Shown: positions 9,212-19,222 of the stretch, one piece after another
How the letters are laid out: each line of letters begins with the position of its first letter
How positions within the stretch are numbered: position 1 is the first letter of the stretch
Source of the DNA: CAWGJF01 sp963822905
GTDB lineage: Bacteria; Bacteroidota; Ignavibacteria; Ignavibacteriales; Ignavibacteriaceae
Direction: 5' to 3'
Assembly (NCBI GenBank): GCA_963822905.1
Contig: CAWGJF010000001.1
Coordinates: 620,001-684,000, forward strand
Length of the DNA stretch: 64,000 nt
Position numbers and translations under genes: made by a program
The notes under the pieces: model-generated
Databases searched by the model: none
The model's input: the letters and a program-made list of their open reading frames with translations, nothing else
Told to the model about the DNA's origin: nothing

Positions 9212-12118
9212 ATGAAAATCCAGACAAAAGTAAGCATATTAATTTCAGCGATAGCAATTATCTTCATTATCGGGATTTCAGCTTTTAAAGTTTCGGAAGA
9301 TACCAAGCTTAAAAATATTTCTAAAGAAATTGAAACCGAAAAAATTGCTTCTTTCCAAAGAACGATTCAATCGATTGGGAAAAGTCTTGAAGTTTTTGCT
9401 TATGATTATACATACTGGGATGAGATGGTTGACTTTGTACAATCAGGTGATTCTGAATGGGCTTTTATAAATATCCAATCTTCGTTAAGCAGTTTTAATA
9501 CGGAATTGGCATGGGTATATAAACCTGATTTTACTCTTCTTTACTCAACAAACATACTTGAGGAATCTTTACCACAAAACCTTCCCTTTACAAAAGAGGA
9601 AATGAAAGAAATATTCAAAGAAAGTAATTTCTGTCATTTTTATCTAAGGTTAGATAACCTGCTTGTCGAAATACGTGGAGCGCCGATCCAGCCCAGTGCT
9701 GATCTAAAAAGGGAGACTAAATCGAAAGGTTATTTTTTAATCGGCAGAGTTCTGGATGAAGAGTTTATTGAAAATTTATCTCTTCAGACAGGTTCAAAGG
9801 TAATCGTTGAAAAAATTGATGGCAACTCATCAAAACTAAGAGCTGTCGACGAAAACGAATTTATTTTGTATAACTCTGTTGATCTTCCCAGATGGGATAA
9901 AAAGTCCGCAGCAAAATTAGTTTTTGTTAGCGAATTGATGGTTATCAGAAAGTTAAATGAATATTTAAGCACCCAGGTTTTATTCTCGCTTGGTTTTGCA
10001 GTGTTAATATTAATAATTGTTTCTACTTTTCTTATCACAAATGTAAATAAGCCTTTAAAGAAAATTTCTCAAAGTCTTAAAGAGAGTAATCCATTAATCC
10101 TAAATGATCTTAATAAAAGCGTTGCTGAATTTAAAAATTTAGGTTCCCTTGTCAATCAGTTTTTTAATCAAAAGAATGAACTGGTTGAAGAAATAGAAAG
10201 AAGAAAAAATATAGAAGCTTCTCTTCAAAAAAGTGAGGAAAAATATCGAACTATATTTGAAAATGTTCAGGATGTTCATTTTCAGACAAATCAATTTGGG
10301 GACTTAATTTCCATTAGCCCTTCAGTGGAAAAGCACTCGGGCCACAAACCTGCTGAAGTGGTTGGAAAACCTGTTAAAGAATTTTTCCAGGACACAAGCG
10401 ATTCTGATAAAATGTTCAAGTATGTTAAAAAAGCTGGTGAATTATCAGATTATGAAACGGTTTTAATTTCGAAGGAAGGGAAAAAAATATTTGTTTCGGT
10501 GAACATTCATCTGCGATTTTATAATAGAAAATTTGTTGGACTTGACGGAAGTATCCGGAATATAACAGAGCAAAAACTTCATCAGGAAAATATAAAGAAA
10601 TTATCTCAGGCAATTGAACAAAGCCCTGTTTCAGTAATTATAACAAATCCATCCGGCGAAATTGAATATGTTAATCCTAAGTTTACGGAAGTAAGCGGAT
10701 ATTCATTTGAAGAGGTAAAAGGTTCAAATCCCAGGATTTTAAAATCAGGGGTTACTTCATCTGAAAACTATAAAGAGTTGTGGGAAAGTATTAGTGCAGG
10801 AAACGAATGGAGAGGTGAATTTCATAACAGGAAAAAGAATGGTGAATTATATTGGGAACTGGCTGTAATCTCACCAATTAAAAATCTGAAGAATGAAATA
10901 ATAAATTTTATTGCGATAAAAGAAGATATCACAGAAAAGAAAAGGATTATAAGTGAACTGGAAACTGCTAAGGAAAAAGCCGAAGAGCTAAGTAAGCTGA
11001 AATCTTCATTCCTTGCAAATATGAGCCACGAATTAAGAACTCCGCTTATAGGTATTTTAGGTTTTTCAGAAATATTATCATCGGAAATTCAAAATGCCGA
11101 ATGGCAGAAAATGGTTGATACAATATACAACAGCGGAACACGGCTTCTCGAAACACTTAACCAGATTCTTGATCTTTCAAAATTTGAAGCAGAGAAAGTG
11201 GATGTAAAGTATACAACAATTCGCATGGATGATTTAATTAAGGAAAGCTTAAACCAGTTAAAACCGCTTGCTCTGAAAAAGAAACTTTATCTGAAGACAC
11301 TGTTTCATAAGCCCGGTGTTATTATCAAATCTGATTATAACTTGCTACTGAGTGTGTTAAACAATCTTATTGGTAATGCGATAAAATATACTCATACAGG
11401 AGGAATTACAGTTGAGCTTAATTTAGAAAAAGAAAAAACACAGGAAATGATTACTATTAAAGTAATTGATACTGGAATTGGGATTTCAAGTGCCAGTCAG
11501 AAAATTATATTTGACGAATTTCGCCAGGTTAGCGAAGGTTTCAGCAGAAAGTTTGAAGGAACTGGACTCGGATTATCTATAACAAAAAAGATAGTAGATA
11601 AATTCAACGGAGAAATTTCTGTGGAAAGTAAAGAGGGTAGTGGCTCAACTTTTACTGTAAAATTTCCCGCTAATCAAAATGGTGAAACAACGGGAGAGGA
11701 AATAAATACAACTTTAACTGAATCAAAAGATATTCCAACAAAACAAAATAAGAAAAATATTCTTTTTATTGATGATGACGAGGTTTCCAGGAGCGTTGTT
11801 AAAGCATACTTAAAGAGAGCCTATACTGTTGATTTTGCCAATGAGGGTTCTACGGCACTAAAGCAGGTGGATGAAAAACTTTATTCAATTGTGCTTCTGG
11901 ATATTAATCTTGGACGTGGTTTAACCGGAGTTGAGGTTCTAAAAAAAATCCGGGCCAGGGTTGAGTATAAAAATATTCCGATAATTGCAGTAACAGCTTA
12001 TGCAATGGTTGGTGAAAGAGACAGGTTGATTGATGAAGGATTTACAGATTATATTTCAAAACCATTTACAAGAAACGATTTACTAGAATTAATAGCAAAG
12101 TATATCCCTGTTGAGTAA
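9212..12118 (+). CDS. CHASE4-PAS-PAS hybrid sensor histidine kinase with receiver domain
   Basis: A 968-residue membrane sensor. A transmembrane helix at about residues 7-27 is followed by an extracytoplasmic CHASE4-type domain, recognised by the segment YDYTYWDEMVDFV near residue 70. A second transmembrane helix lies near residues 255-275. The cytoplasmic part has a linker, two PAS domains (about 335-455 and 460-580), and a HisKA domain with SHELRTPL and phosphoacceptor His606. An ATPase domain follows (NLIGNAIKYT, DTGIGI, GTGLGL), then a receiver with acidic pair DDDE, phosphoacceptor Asp897 and the KPF lysine. All catalytic positions look intact. The signal and output partner are unknown; no DNA-binding regulator is adjacent. 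The solitary receiver protein at 57471 closely resembles its receiver and is a possible relative. Confidence 0.92.
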   Translation: MKIQTKVSILISAIAIIFIIGISAFKVSEDTKLKNISKEIETEKIASFQRTIQSIGKSLEVFAYDYTYWDEMVDFVQSGDSEWAFINIQSSLSSFNTELAWVYKPDFTLLYSTNILEESLPQNLPFTKEEMKEIFKESNFCHFYLRLDNLLVEIRGAPIQPSADLKRETKSKGYFLIGRVLDEEFIENLSLQTGSKVIVEKIDGNSSKLRAVDENEFILYNSVDLPRWDKKSAAKLVFVSELMVIRKLNEYLSTQVLFSLGFAVLILIIVSTFLITNVNKPLKKISQSLKESNPLILNDLNKSVAEFKNLGSLVNQFFNQKNELVEEIERRKNIEASLQKSEEKYRTIFENVQDVHFQTNQFGDLISISPSVEKHSGHKPAEVVGKPVKEFFQDTSDSDKMFKYVKKAGELSDYETVLISKEGKKIFVSVNIHLRFYNRKFVGLDGSIRNITEQKLHQENIKKLSQAIEQSPVSVIITNPSGEIEYVNPKFTEVSGYSFEEVKGSNPRILKSGVTSSENYKELWESISAGNEWRGEFHNRKKNGELYWELAVISPIKNLKNEIINFIAIKEDITEKKRIISELETAKEKAEELSKLKSSFLANMSHELRTPLIGILGFSEILSSEIQNAEWQKMVDTIYNSGTRLLETLNQILDLSKFEAEKVDVKYTTIRMDDLIKESLNQLKPLALKKKLYLKTLFHKPGVIIKSDYNLLLSVLNNLIGNAIKYTHTGGITVELNLEKEKTQEMITIKVIDTGIGISSASQKIIFDEFRQVSEGFSRKFEGTGLGLSITKKIVDKFNGEISVESKEGSGSTFTVKFPANQNGETTGEEINTTLTESKDIPTKQNKKNILFIDDDEVSRSVVKAYLKRAYTVDFANEGSTALKQVDEKLYSIVLLDINLGRGLTGVEVLKKIRARVEYKNIPIIAVTAYAMVGERDRLIDEGFTDYISKPFTRNDLLELIAKYIPVE

Positions 12119-12387
12119 CAGTAGGGTACTATTACAAATTTTCTTCTTGAAACAGCAGCTTACTTATTTATTTCCATTTTATATCGAAAACAGCGAATTA
12201 GATGATATAAAATATCTATACTCTTCCACATTACTTGGTTTATCACGACTTATCATTTGTTAAATTTCAGATGTCAATTATTTTTTCTTTGGAACCAAAT
12301 TACTTCAAGTAAGTAAAACACCAGTATTAAATATAGATTTTAATGCGCCAGCTTTTTTAAATTTTGAAATTTTAGAAAGTAGCACTG

Positions 12388-13317
12388 ATGAAAAACAAAT
12401 ATTTACTCTTTTTATTTATTCCGGCAACATTTCTCTTTTTTGCTTTTTCAAACATTATCCCTGGATTCGCGTTGTTAAAACCAGCCAAGCAGGTGAAATA
12501 TAATTTAAATTCAGGAGATGATTATAAATCTGCCTGGCATAAAGTTGATTCGCTTGAACAACAGGGTTTAACCCGTTCTGCACTGGAAGTTGTTGAAGAA
12601 ATTTATGCTGCAGCCAAAAAAGATCACAACCAGCCGCAATTCATCAAAACAATTTTTTATAAGCTGAAGTTTGCTAATTATACAGAAGAAGATAGTCACG
12701 TAAAAATTATTAATGATGTTAAAACGGAGATTGATAATACTTCTTTTCCGGCAAACGCAATCTTAAAATCGATCCTTGCAAACATTTACTGGCAGTATTA
12801 TCAAAACAACCGCTGGAGATTTCAGCAAAGAACAGAAACGGTAAATTTTGATAATGAAGACTTTCAAACATGGGATCTTCCGAGACTAATCAGGGAAGTT
12901 GTTAAATATTATAATGAATCTCTAGAAAATAGTGAAGGACTAAAAAAAATTCCGCTAAAAGAATTTGAAGATATTTTAGTATATGGTAATTCCGGGCAAG
13001 CCTATCTTCGTCCAACGTTATATGATTTGCTAGCTCACCAGGCGCTTTCCTTTTTTGTAAATGATGAAGCTTCGGTAACAGATCCGGTTTATAAATTCGA
13101 ATTAAAAAACGAAGATGATTTTTCCCAGGCAAAAGATTTTGTAAAGAATGATTATTCAACAAAAGATTCTCTTTCATTAAAATTTTATGCAATTAATCTT
13201 TACCAGGATTTAATAAAATTTCATTTGAATGATGATGAAAAAGATGCACTGATAGATGCGGACATTGAACAGATTGAATTTTGTAAGAAGCAACAGTGTC
13301 CATCCCGAAAAAGATAG
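12388..13317 (+). CDS. alpha-2-macroglobulin fragment 1 (N-terminal)
   Basis: The piece begins with a signal peptide or membrane anchor, a hydrophobic run of about 20 residues ending near residue 30. It continues with a mostly helical, tetratricopeptide-like N-terminal domain as found in the Bacteroidetes-type macroglobulins. Its last residues, after EQIEF, are out of frame. Removing one T from the run at about 13276-13279 restores the continuation FVRSNSVHPEKDSLYLDAL in the next piece. An upstream gap of about 270 bases separates it from the kinase, so it probably has its own promoter. Confidence 0.75.
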   Translation: MKNKYLLFLFIPATFLFFAFSNIIPGFALLKPAKQVKYNLNSGDDYKSAWHKVDSLEQQGLTRSALEVVEEIYAAAKKDHNQPQFIKTIFYKLKFANYTEEDSHVKIINDVKTEIDNTSFPANAILKSILANIYWQYYQNNRWRFQQRTETVNFDNEDFQTWDLPRLIREVVKYYNESLENSEGLKKIPLKEFEDILVYGNSGQAYLRPTLYDLLAHQALSFFVNDEASVTDPVYKFELKNEDDFSQAKDFVKNDYSTKDSLSLKFYAINLYQDLIKFHLNDDEKDALIDADIEQIEFCKKQQCPSRKR

Positions 13318-15856
13318 TTTGTATCTCGATGCTTTAGTAAAAATGGAAAAACAATATGCTGATTTTCCTTACTCTTCTTTAGTCTCATTTAATAAAGCAA
13401 ATTATTATTACAGCGAGGGAATGAAGTTTAATGCGTCGGTTTCGGATGATCACAAATGGGATTTTAAAACTGCTCTCGAAATCTGCAACACAACAATTGA
13501 AAAATTTCCCGATACTTTCGGTGCCGGTGAATGCAGCTGGCTTCGGAATACAATTCTTCAAAAAAGTCTTCAGTTTACAACCGAGTTTGGAAATATTCCT
13601 GATCAGCCTTTCAGAGCTTTGGTCTCTTATAAAAATGCTTCAAAGATTTTTGTGAGAATTGTTAAATGGAACGAATCTTTAGAATCAAAAGAAAAAGGGA
13701 AGAACACACAGGACTTAATTAATTATTATACTAGACAACCAGATGAAAAACAGTGGTCGCTTGAGCTTCCTGACGATAAAGATTTTCAGCAGCATTCCGT
13801 TGAAATTAAAATGCCGGTTTTGCCGGTTGGACAATATTTAATTCTTGTCGCAACCGATAAAAACTTTACGTATCAGAAAAATGCAGTCGGGTTTAGTAAA
13901 ACATGGGTAACAAATATCAGTTATATCAGGAGAAGCAAAGAAAAAAATGTTGAACAGTTATATGTACTTAACCGCGAATCAGGTCAGCCGCTTTCAAATA
14001 TTAAAGTAGAAATTTACGGACAAAAATATGTGCCCGATGCCAGAGAATATCGGTTTTTTAAAGTTGAAAGCGGAAAAACAAACAGCGAAGGATTTTTTGA
14101 GTTCACAAAAGAAGATAACCAGTACAATCAGTACAAAGCAGTTTTTATTGACGGCAAAGATCGGTTTGAATCACAAAATTATTACCGCCAATATTACTAT
14201 GAAGAAAACAGAAACAAACGAAATGTGACTTACTTCTTTTTGGACAGGGCAATTTACAGACCCGGGCAGGAAGTTTACTTCAAAGGTTTAATGGTTAATA
14301 CTGACGGGAAAAAAGGAAATAAAATTATAACTGATCAGAACACAACAGTTACTTTTTACGATGCGAACAGTCAGAAGATTGCTGATGTAAAACTTAAAAC
14401 AAATGAGTACGGAACATTTAACGGAAAGTTTACAATACCAACCGGAAAGATTGGTGGACAATATTATTTGACAAATGAGAATGGTTCACAATATTTCAGG
14501 GTCGAAGAATACAAACGTCCGAAGTTTGAAGTAAAGTTTGATCCAATAAAAGGAAGTTATTCTTTAAATGATAAGGTAACCGCAACGGGATTTGCGAAAA
14601 CTTATTCCGGTGCTAACCTTAATGATGTTGAAGTAAAATACAGGGTTGTAAGATCAGCTACATTTCCATATTATGATTACAGGTGGTGGAGTTATTACAA
14701 CTGGTACTGGGGAAGATGGGGAAGAAATAACCAGATGAAAATAACGAATGGCGTTACAAAAACCGACAGTGAAGGAAAATTTAAAATCGATTTTGAACTT
14801 GTTTCTGACTTATCACTTCCCAAAGAGACAAAACCTGTTTTTAACTACACAATTTATGCAGATGTTGTTGATGTTACGGGCGAAACACATTCATCTCAGA
14901 CAAATATCAGTGCCGGATATGTTGCTCTGCTTGCAAATATGAGCTTACCTGATATAATTAATTCTAAATCAAAAGATAATTATTCAATTTCTACGACGAA
15001 TCTTAACTACGAGTTTGAACCTGCAAAAGTATCAATTGAAGTTTACGAACTTAAAGCTCCATCAAGAATTTTCAGGAACAGGTTGTGGCAAAAACCGGAT
15101 AAGTTTCTTCTTACAAAAGAAGATTATTACGAAAGTTTTCCACACGATATTTATAATGATGAAAACGAATTCTTCAACTGGGAAAAAGGGAAGAAAGTAT
15201 TTGAAAATAGCTTTACAACTACAGACAGTTCAAAAATTAATTTCGAAGATAAGAATGACTGGGAGCCCGGCAAGTATGTTATCAGTTTAAAAACAAAAGA
15301 TAAAAACGGAACGCTGGTTGAGCTTGTTAAATATTTTACTTTGTTCAATCCTAATTCAGAAAAAGTACCATTACCTGAAGCAAGCTGGATTTATCTTGAA
15401 AATAAAAATTATGAACCCGGAGAAATTGCAAAACTCTTTATTGGCTCGGCAGCAAAGAATGCAAAAGCACTCTATGAAATTGAATTTGACGGAGAGATAA
15501 TCAAAAAAGAATGGATTACTTTGGACAATGAGCAAAAGCAATTTGATATTCCAATTAAAGAAGAATACCGCGGAAATCTAATTGTTCACGTTTCTTCTAT
15601 TGTAAATAACGAAGCACATATTAATAATGTGATTGTAACAGTTCCATGGAGCAATAAAAATCTTAATATTTCTTTCGAGACTTTCAGAGATAAACTACTT
15701 CCCGGTTCAAAAGAGGAATGGAAATTAAAAATTGCCGGACCAAATGGTGATGCAGTTGCTGCTGAATTGCTTGCTTCAATGTATGATGCTTCTCTGGATG
15801 CTTTTGTACCGAATAATTGGAATTTAGAGTTTATGGTTATAATTATTCGAGAATAA
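13256..15856 (+). CDS. alpha-2-macroglobulin fragment 2 (MG domains)
   Basis: An 866-codon frame whose true content begins at about 13280. It carries the MG1/MG2-type beta-sandwich domains. Recognisable family segments are FLDRAIYRPGQEVYFKGL near residue 330, typical of the MG2 domain; GTFNGKFTIP; FRVEEYKRPKFEV, typical of MG3; and AELLASMYDASLDAF near the end. The frame is lost at about 15835; adding one T in the run of three there restores NNWNFRVYGYNYSRINWG. The first dozen codons of this frame are an out-of-frame overlap with fragment 1. Confidence 0.75.
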   Translation: MRTLNRLNFVRSNSVHPEKDSLYLDALVKMEKQYADFPYSSLVSFNKANYYYSEGMKFNASVSDDHKWDFKTALEICNTTIEKFPDTFGAGECSWLRNTILQKSLQFTTEFGNIPDQPFRALVSYKNASKIFVRIVKWNESLESKEKGKNTQDLINYYTRQPDEKQWSLELPDDKDFQQHSVEIKMPVLPVGQYLILVATDKNFTYQKNAVGFSKTWVTNISYIRRSKEKNVEQLYVLNRESGQPLSNIKVEIYGQKYVPDAREYRFFKVESGKTNSEGFFEFTKEDNQYNQYKAVFIDGKDRFESQNYYRQYYYEENRNKRNVTYFFLDRAIYRPGQEVYFKGLMVNTDGKKGNKIITDQNTTVTFYDANSQKIADVKLKTNEYGTFNGKFTIPTGKIGGQYYLTNENGSQYFRVEEYKRPKFEVKFDPIKGSYSLNDKVTATGFAKTYSGANLNDVEVKYRVVRSATFPYYDYRWWSYYNWYWGRWGRNNQMKITNGVTKTDSEGKFKIDFELVSDLSLPKETKPVFNYTIYADVVDVTGETHSSQTNISAGYVALLANMSLPDIINSKSKDNYSISTTNLNYEFEPAKVSIEVYELKAPSRIFRNRLWQKPDKFLLTKEDYYESFPHDIYNDENEFFNWEKGKKVFENSFTTTDSSKINFEDKNDWEPGKYVISLKTKDKNGTLVELVKYFTLFNPNSEKVPLPEASWIYLENKNYEPGEIAKLFIGSAAKNAKALYEIEFDGEIIKKEWITLDNEQKQFDIPIKEEYRGNLIVHVSSIVNNEAHINNVIVTVPWSNKNLNISFETFRDKLLPGSKEEWKLKIAGPNGDAVAAELLASMYDASLDAFVPNNWNLEFMVIIIRE

Positions 15857-16563
15857 ACTGGGGAGTTGATAATATTTTTCTGCAGGTTTCAGCAAGATTC
15901 TATAATGAGGGATGGAATAATTATCTATCAAGACAATACGCTTATTATCCTTATATCAATAATTTGGATTTTATTTTTATGGATATGGTAATGACAATAG
16001 ATTATTATATAATGGAGGAAGAATGAGATGCAAGTGTTGAAGAGTATGCAGTTGTACCAGATTAGGACTTCAGTCAATTTCGGATGAATGACATTCAAGT
16101 TACTGGGGAAAAATGAGTTATTGAGAAAAATCTACCGAACTACAGTTCGTAGAGTTGGAAATAGCAGGGATTATTGATAATCAACCGGTTGTTGACAATG
16201 AAAGTAAAGAAAAAACATTTGAAGGCGTTCCAGTAAGAAGAAATTTAAATGAAACAGCTTTCTTTTATCCTGAATTGCGAACAAATGAAAAAGGTGAGAT
16301 AGTAATTTCATTCACCGTTCCTGAAGCATTAACGAAGTGGAAATTTATGGGCTTTGCACTATACAAAAGATTTGAAGAGTTCGATTGTTTATAAAGAAAC
16401 TGTTACGCAAAAAGATTTGATGATCGTGCCGAATCCGCCGAGATTTTTAAGAGAAGGAGATGAAATTTATTTCACTGCAAAAGTCAGCAACCTTTCAGAC
16501 AGCTCACTTTCCGGTTCAGCAACTCTGCAGTTGTTCGATGCATTTCACAATGAAACCAATTGA
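15817..16563 (+). pseudogene. alpha-2-macroglobulin fragments 3-5 (most damaged section)
   Basis: Three short in-frame pieces (15817-16026, 16155-16394, 16354-16563) are separated by a stop-rich gap. The second reads RRNLNETAFFYPELRTNEK and EALTKWKFMGFA, the conserved stretch preceding the alpha-2-macroglobulin domain. The third reads TKDLKSSIVYKETV and PNPPRFLREGDEIYF. Removing one T near 16360 and one A near 16556 joins them into continuous protein. Between 16026 and 16155 several indels and stops occur within 130 bases, making this the weakest part of the locus. Confidence 0.65.
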
Positions 16564-18034
16564 TGCAATTTTTGAAAATACCGATAACGTAAAATCCTTC
16601 TCAGCAGAAAAAGGAATGAGTGAAGGTTTAAGCTGGAGATTAAAAGTTCCTCTTGGCAAAGCAGATGCTATTGTTTACAGGGTGATCGCAAAATCAGGCA
16701 AGTATTCTGATGGTGAAGAAAATGCACTTCCGATTCTTCTAAACAGGATGCTCGTTACAGAAACACTTCCGCTGCCTGTGAAAGGACACGAGACTAAAAC
16801 CTTCATTCTTAAAAAGTTGATGGAAAATAAATCAACAACTTTGCAGAATTATAATCTTACACTTGAGTTCACAGCAAATCCTGCGTGGTATGCAATACAG
16901 GCTTTGCCGTACATGATGGAATTTCCTTACGAATGCAGCGAACAGATATTCAGCAGGTTTTATGCAAACAGCATTGCGACTTTTATTGCAAACTCAAATC
17001 CGAAAATCAAAAAAGTTTTTGAAAGCTGGAAAACAATTGACAAAGATGCACTTCTTTCAAATCTTGAAAAGAACCAGGAATTAAAGTCAGCATTGCTTGA
17101 AGAGACTCCATGGGTTTTGGATGCGCAGGATGAAAGCGCAAGAAAAAGAAGAGTCGGCTTGCTTTTCGATCTCACAAAAATGGCAAATGAACTTAACAGC
17201 GCTGAACAGAAACTTCGTGATAACCAATATTCAAACGGCGGATGGCCATGGTTCCCGGGACTTCCGGAAAGCCGTTTCATTACTCAGTACATTGTTGTCG
17301 GAATGGGACATCTTGAAAGACTTGGGATAAAAGATATAAGAGAAAATTCGGCAACGTGGGAAATGTTGAGAAAAGCTGTGCTCTATACCGATGCCAGAAT
17401 GTATGAAGATTACGAATGGATCAAGAAACATGGAAATCTGAAATTAAAAAATATCGGTTATATCCAGGCACAGTATCTTTATGGAAGAAGCTACTATCTT
17501 GATATTCCTGTTGCCGATCAGCACAAAGAAGCTTTTGATTACTGGAAAGGACAGGCGCAAAAGTATTGGTTGAGCAATAACAAGTATATGCAATCCATGA
17601 TTGCACTTGCACTTTACAGACTCTATGATGCAAAAACTGCAAAAGCAATTATTAAATCGATAATTGAAAATGCAGTGTTCAATGATGAAATGGGAATGTA
17701 CTTTAAAGAAGAATGGGGATGGTACTGGTACCAGGCTCCGATCGAAACACAGGCTTTATTAATTGAAGCAGTTGATGAAATTACGAAGGATCAGGAATCT
17801 GTGGACTTGATGAAAGTCTGGCTGCTGAAACAGAAACAGGTACAGGATTGGAAGACTACAAAAGCAACTGCTGAAGCGTGCTATGCACTTTTACTCAGGG
17901 GAACAAACTGGCTTGCAGATTCAAAGCTGCCGGATATTAAAGTTGGTGATCAGTTGATTGATCTTTATAACAATCCAAACATTCACGTTGAAGAAGGAAC
18001 GGGTTACTTTAAAACTTCGTGGAAAGGGAGATGA
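16460..18034 (+). CDS. alpha-2-macroglobulin fragment 6 (thioester domain)
   Basis: This frame is meaningful from about 16560 and encodes the complement-like thioester domain. The CxEQ thioester motif is present as ECSEQIFSRFYANS, with Cys codon at 16934-16936. It is followed by helical toroid segments including NQYSNGGWPWFPGLPESR and WGWYWYQAPIETQALLIEA, typical of bacterial members. In related proteins this thioester traps attacking proteases covalently. The frame is lost at about 18026 by an extra G in a run of three; correcting it gives SWKGDEIKPEMGKV, joining the next piece. Confidence 0.75.
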   Translation: MKFISLQKSATFQTAHFPVQQLCSCSMHFTMKPIDAIFENTDNVKSFSAEKGMSEGLSWRLKVPLGKADAIVYRVIAKSGKYSDGEENALPILLNRMLVTETLPLPVKGHETKTFILKKLMENKSTTLQNYNLTLEFTANPAWYAIQALPYMMEFPYECSEQIFSRFYANSIATFIANSNPKIKKVFESWKTIDKDALLSNLEKNQELKSALLEETPWVLDAQDESARKRRVGLLFDLTKMANELNSAEQKLRDNQYSNGGWPWFPGLPESRFITQYIVVGMGHLERLGIKDIRENSATWEMLRKAVLYTDARMYEDYEWIKKHGNLKLKNIGYIQAQYLYGRSYYLDIPVADQHKEAFDYWKGQAQKYWLSNNKYMQSMIALALYRLYDAKTAKAIIKSIIENAVFNDEMGMYFKEEWGWYWYQAPIETQALLIEAVDEITKDQESVDLMKVWLLKQKQVQDWKTTKATAEACYALLLRGTNWLADSKLPDIKVGDQLIDLYNNPNIHVEEGTGYFKTSWKGR

Positions 18035-18569
18035 GATAAAACCTGAAATGGGAAAAGTAACAGTAACGAATAACAACAATGTTGTTGCGTGGGGTTCTCT
18101 CTACTGGCAGTATTATGAACAGCTTGATAAAATTACTTCTGCAGAAACTCCTTTGAAGATTAACAAAAAGTTGTTTCTTGAAATTGATTCTGAAACAGGA
18201 AAGAAAATCACCCCGGTAACAGAAGACACAAAGCTGAAACCAGGAGATTTAATAAAAGTTAGAATTGAAATAAGAGTTGACCGTGATATGGAATTTGTTC
18301 ATCTGAAAGATATGCGTGCATCGGGATTTGAACCAATAAATGTTTTATCAACTCATAAATACCAGGATGGATTATATTATTATGAAAACACGAGAGATGC
18401 ATCAACAAATTTCTTTATGGATTGGCTGCCAAAAGGAACTTATGTTTTTGAATATCCATTAAGAGTAACTCACAAAGGAGATTTCTCAAACGGAATTACA
18501 ACAATTCAATGTATGTATGCGCCTGAGTTTTCAAGTCATTCGGAAGGTGTGAGAGTTGTTGTTGAATAA
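17958..18569 (+). CDS. alpha-2-macroglobulin fragment 7 (C-terminal)
   Basis: C-terminal piece with real content from about 18030. It has the receptor-binding-like domain segments DEIKPEMGKVTVTN, GSLYWQYYEQLDKIT, LKPGDLIKVRIEI and LKDMRASGFEPINVL, and ends EGVRVVVE, the usual end of this family. The terminal 200 residues are undamaged. Fifteen bases after its stop lies the left palindrome of the RAYT element, so the insertion sits immediately behind this gene and did not itself interrupt it. Confidence 0.75.
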   Translation: MIFITIQTFTLKKERVTLKLRGKGDEIKPEMGKVTVTNNNNVVAWGSLYWQYYEQLDKITSAETPLKINKKLFLEIDSETGKKITPVTEDTKLKPGDLIKVRIEIRVDRDMEFVHLKDMRASGFEPINVLSTHKYQDGLYYYENTRDASTNFFMDWLPKGTYVFEYPLRVTHKGDFSNGITTIQCMYAPEFSSHSEGVRVVVE

Positions 18570-18583
18570 TTAATAATTTATTG

Positions 18584-18612
18584 CGTAGCACAGATTACTA
18601 ATCTGTGCTACG
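18584..18612. repeat. REP-like palindrome, left copy
   Basis: A perfect 29-base palindrome with a single central base. Its half-site is cgtagcacagatta and its complement follows directly. The same half-site recurs at 19219-19245 on the other side of the transposase gene. The pair is what is expected for REP sequences recognised by a RAYT transposase. Confidence 0.85.
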
Positions 18613-18628
18613 GAAGCTAAATTTTATA

Positions 18629-19222
18629 ATGTTGAAAAAATCTTTTCATCACCGAAACCTACCGCATCTTTATTTTAATGAAGGAATATATTTTATTACA
18701 TACCGTCTGGCAAATTCACTTCCATCTCAGAAAGTTGCTGAAATTAAAAACTATATTAGTAATAGTAATCAACATGAAGACGTAAAATTCAGAAGGTTGC
18801 TTAAAAAATATGATGCGATTCTTGATAGTGGTCAATATGGAAATAAACATTTAGCTAATCCGGAAATAGCAGAGATTTGCAAACAATCCTTACATTATCC
18901 TGATGGTAAGGAATATAAGTTGATTTGCTATTGTATTATGCCAAATCATATTCATCTTGTTTTCGAGCTTCTTGAAAAAAATAAAGGTGTAAGTAAAATA
19001 ATGCAGTCAATAAAACGAATTTCAGCAAGAAAAAGTAACTTGATTCTAAATAGAACGGGAAAGTTTTGGCAGGATGAAAGTTATGATAGGTTGGTTAGAG
19101 ATGATAAAGAGTTATATTTTTTGATTAAGTATGTATTAATGAACCCGGTAGGTGCCGGATTAGTAAAAAATTGGAATGTTTGGAAACATACTTATATTCG
19201 CCCGGGGTATGAAGTGTTGTAG
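18629..19222 (+). CDS. REP-associated tyrosine transposase (RAYT, Y1/IS200-like)
   Basis: A single-domain HUH transposase of about 197 residues. The metal-binding motif is visible as PNHIHLVFELL (His-Ile-His) and the catalytic Tyr lies in FLIKYVLMNPVGAG. Other family landmarks are the opening ITYRLANSLPS, the segment GKFWQDESYDRLVRDDKELYF and the end VWKHTYIRPGYE. RAYTs nick single-stranded DNA at REP hairpins and are usually single-copy domesticated genes. The ATG at 18629 is preferred over a GTG at 18605, which lies inside the left palindrome. The stop codon falls within the right palindrome at 19219-19245. No second ORF or IS605-type TnpB is present. Confidence 0.92.
   Translation: MLKKSFHHRNLPHLYFNEGIYFITYRLANSLPSQKVAEIKNYISNSNQHEDVKFRRLLKKYDAILDSGQYGNKHLANPEIAEICKQSLHYPDGKEYKLICYCIMPNHIHLVFELLEKNKGVSKIMQSIKRISARKSNLILNRTGKFWQDESYDRLVRDDKELYFLIKYVLMNPVGAGLVKNWNVWKHTYIRPGYEVL

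Larger units (their letters stand above)
12388..18569 (+). pseudogene. alpha-2-macroglobulin family protein, broken into several frames
   Basis: Taken together this stretch encodes one bacterial alpha-2-macroglobulin of roughly 2,050 residues, a periplasmic or outer-membrane thioester-type protease inhibitor. The coding frame changes near 13279, 15835, 16362, 16557 and 18026. A segment at about 16026-16155 has stops in every frame, although remnants such as DFSQF and NDIQVTG can still be read there. At least two of the breaks are one-base gains or losses in short T or G runs. Outside the breaks the protein sequence is well conserved, including the thioester motif CSEQ at 16934-16945. This is either a recently inactivated gene or a poorly assembled region. 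The individual pieces are listed separately. Confidence 0.8.
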
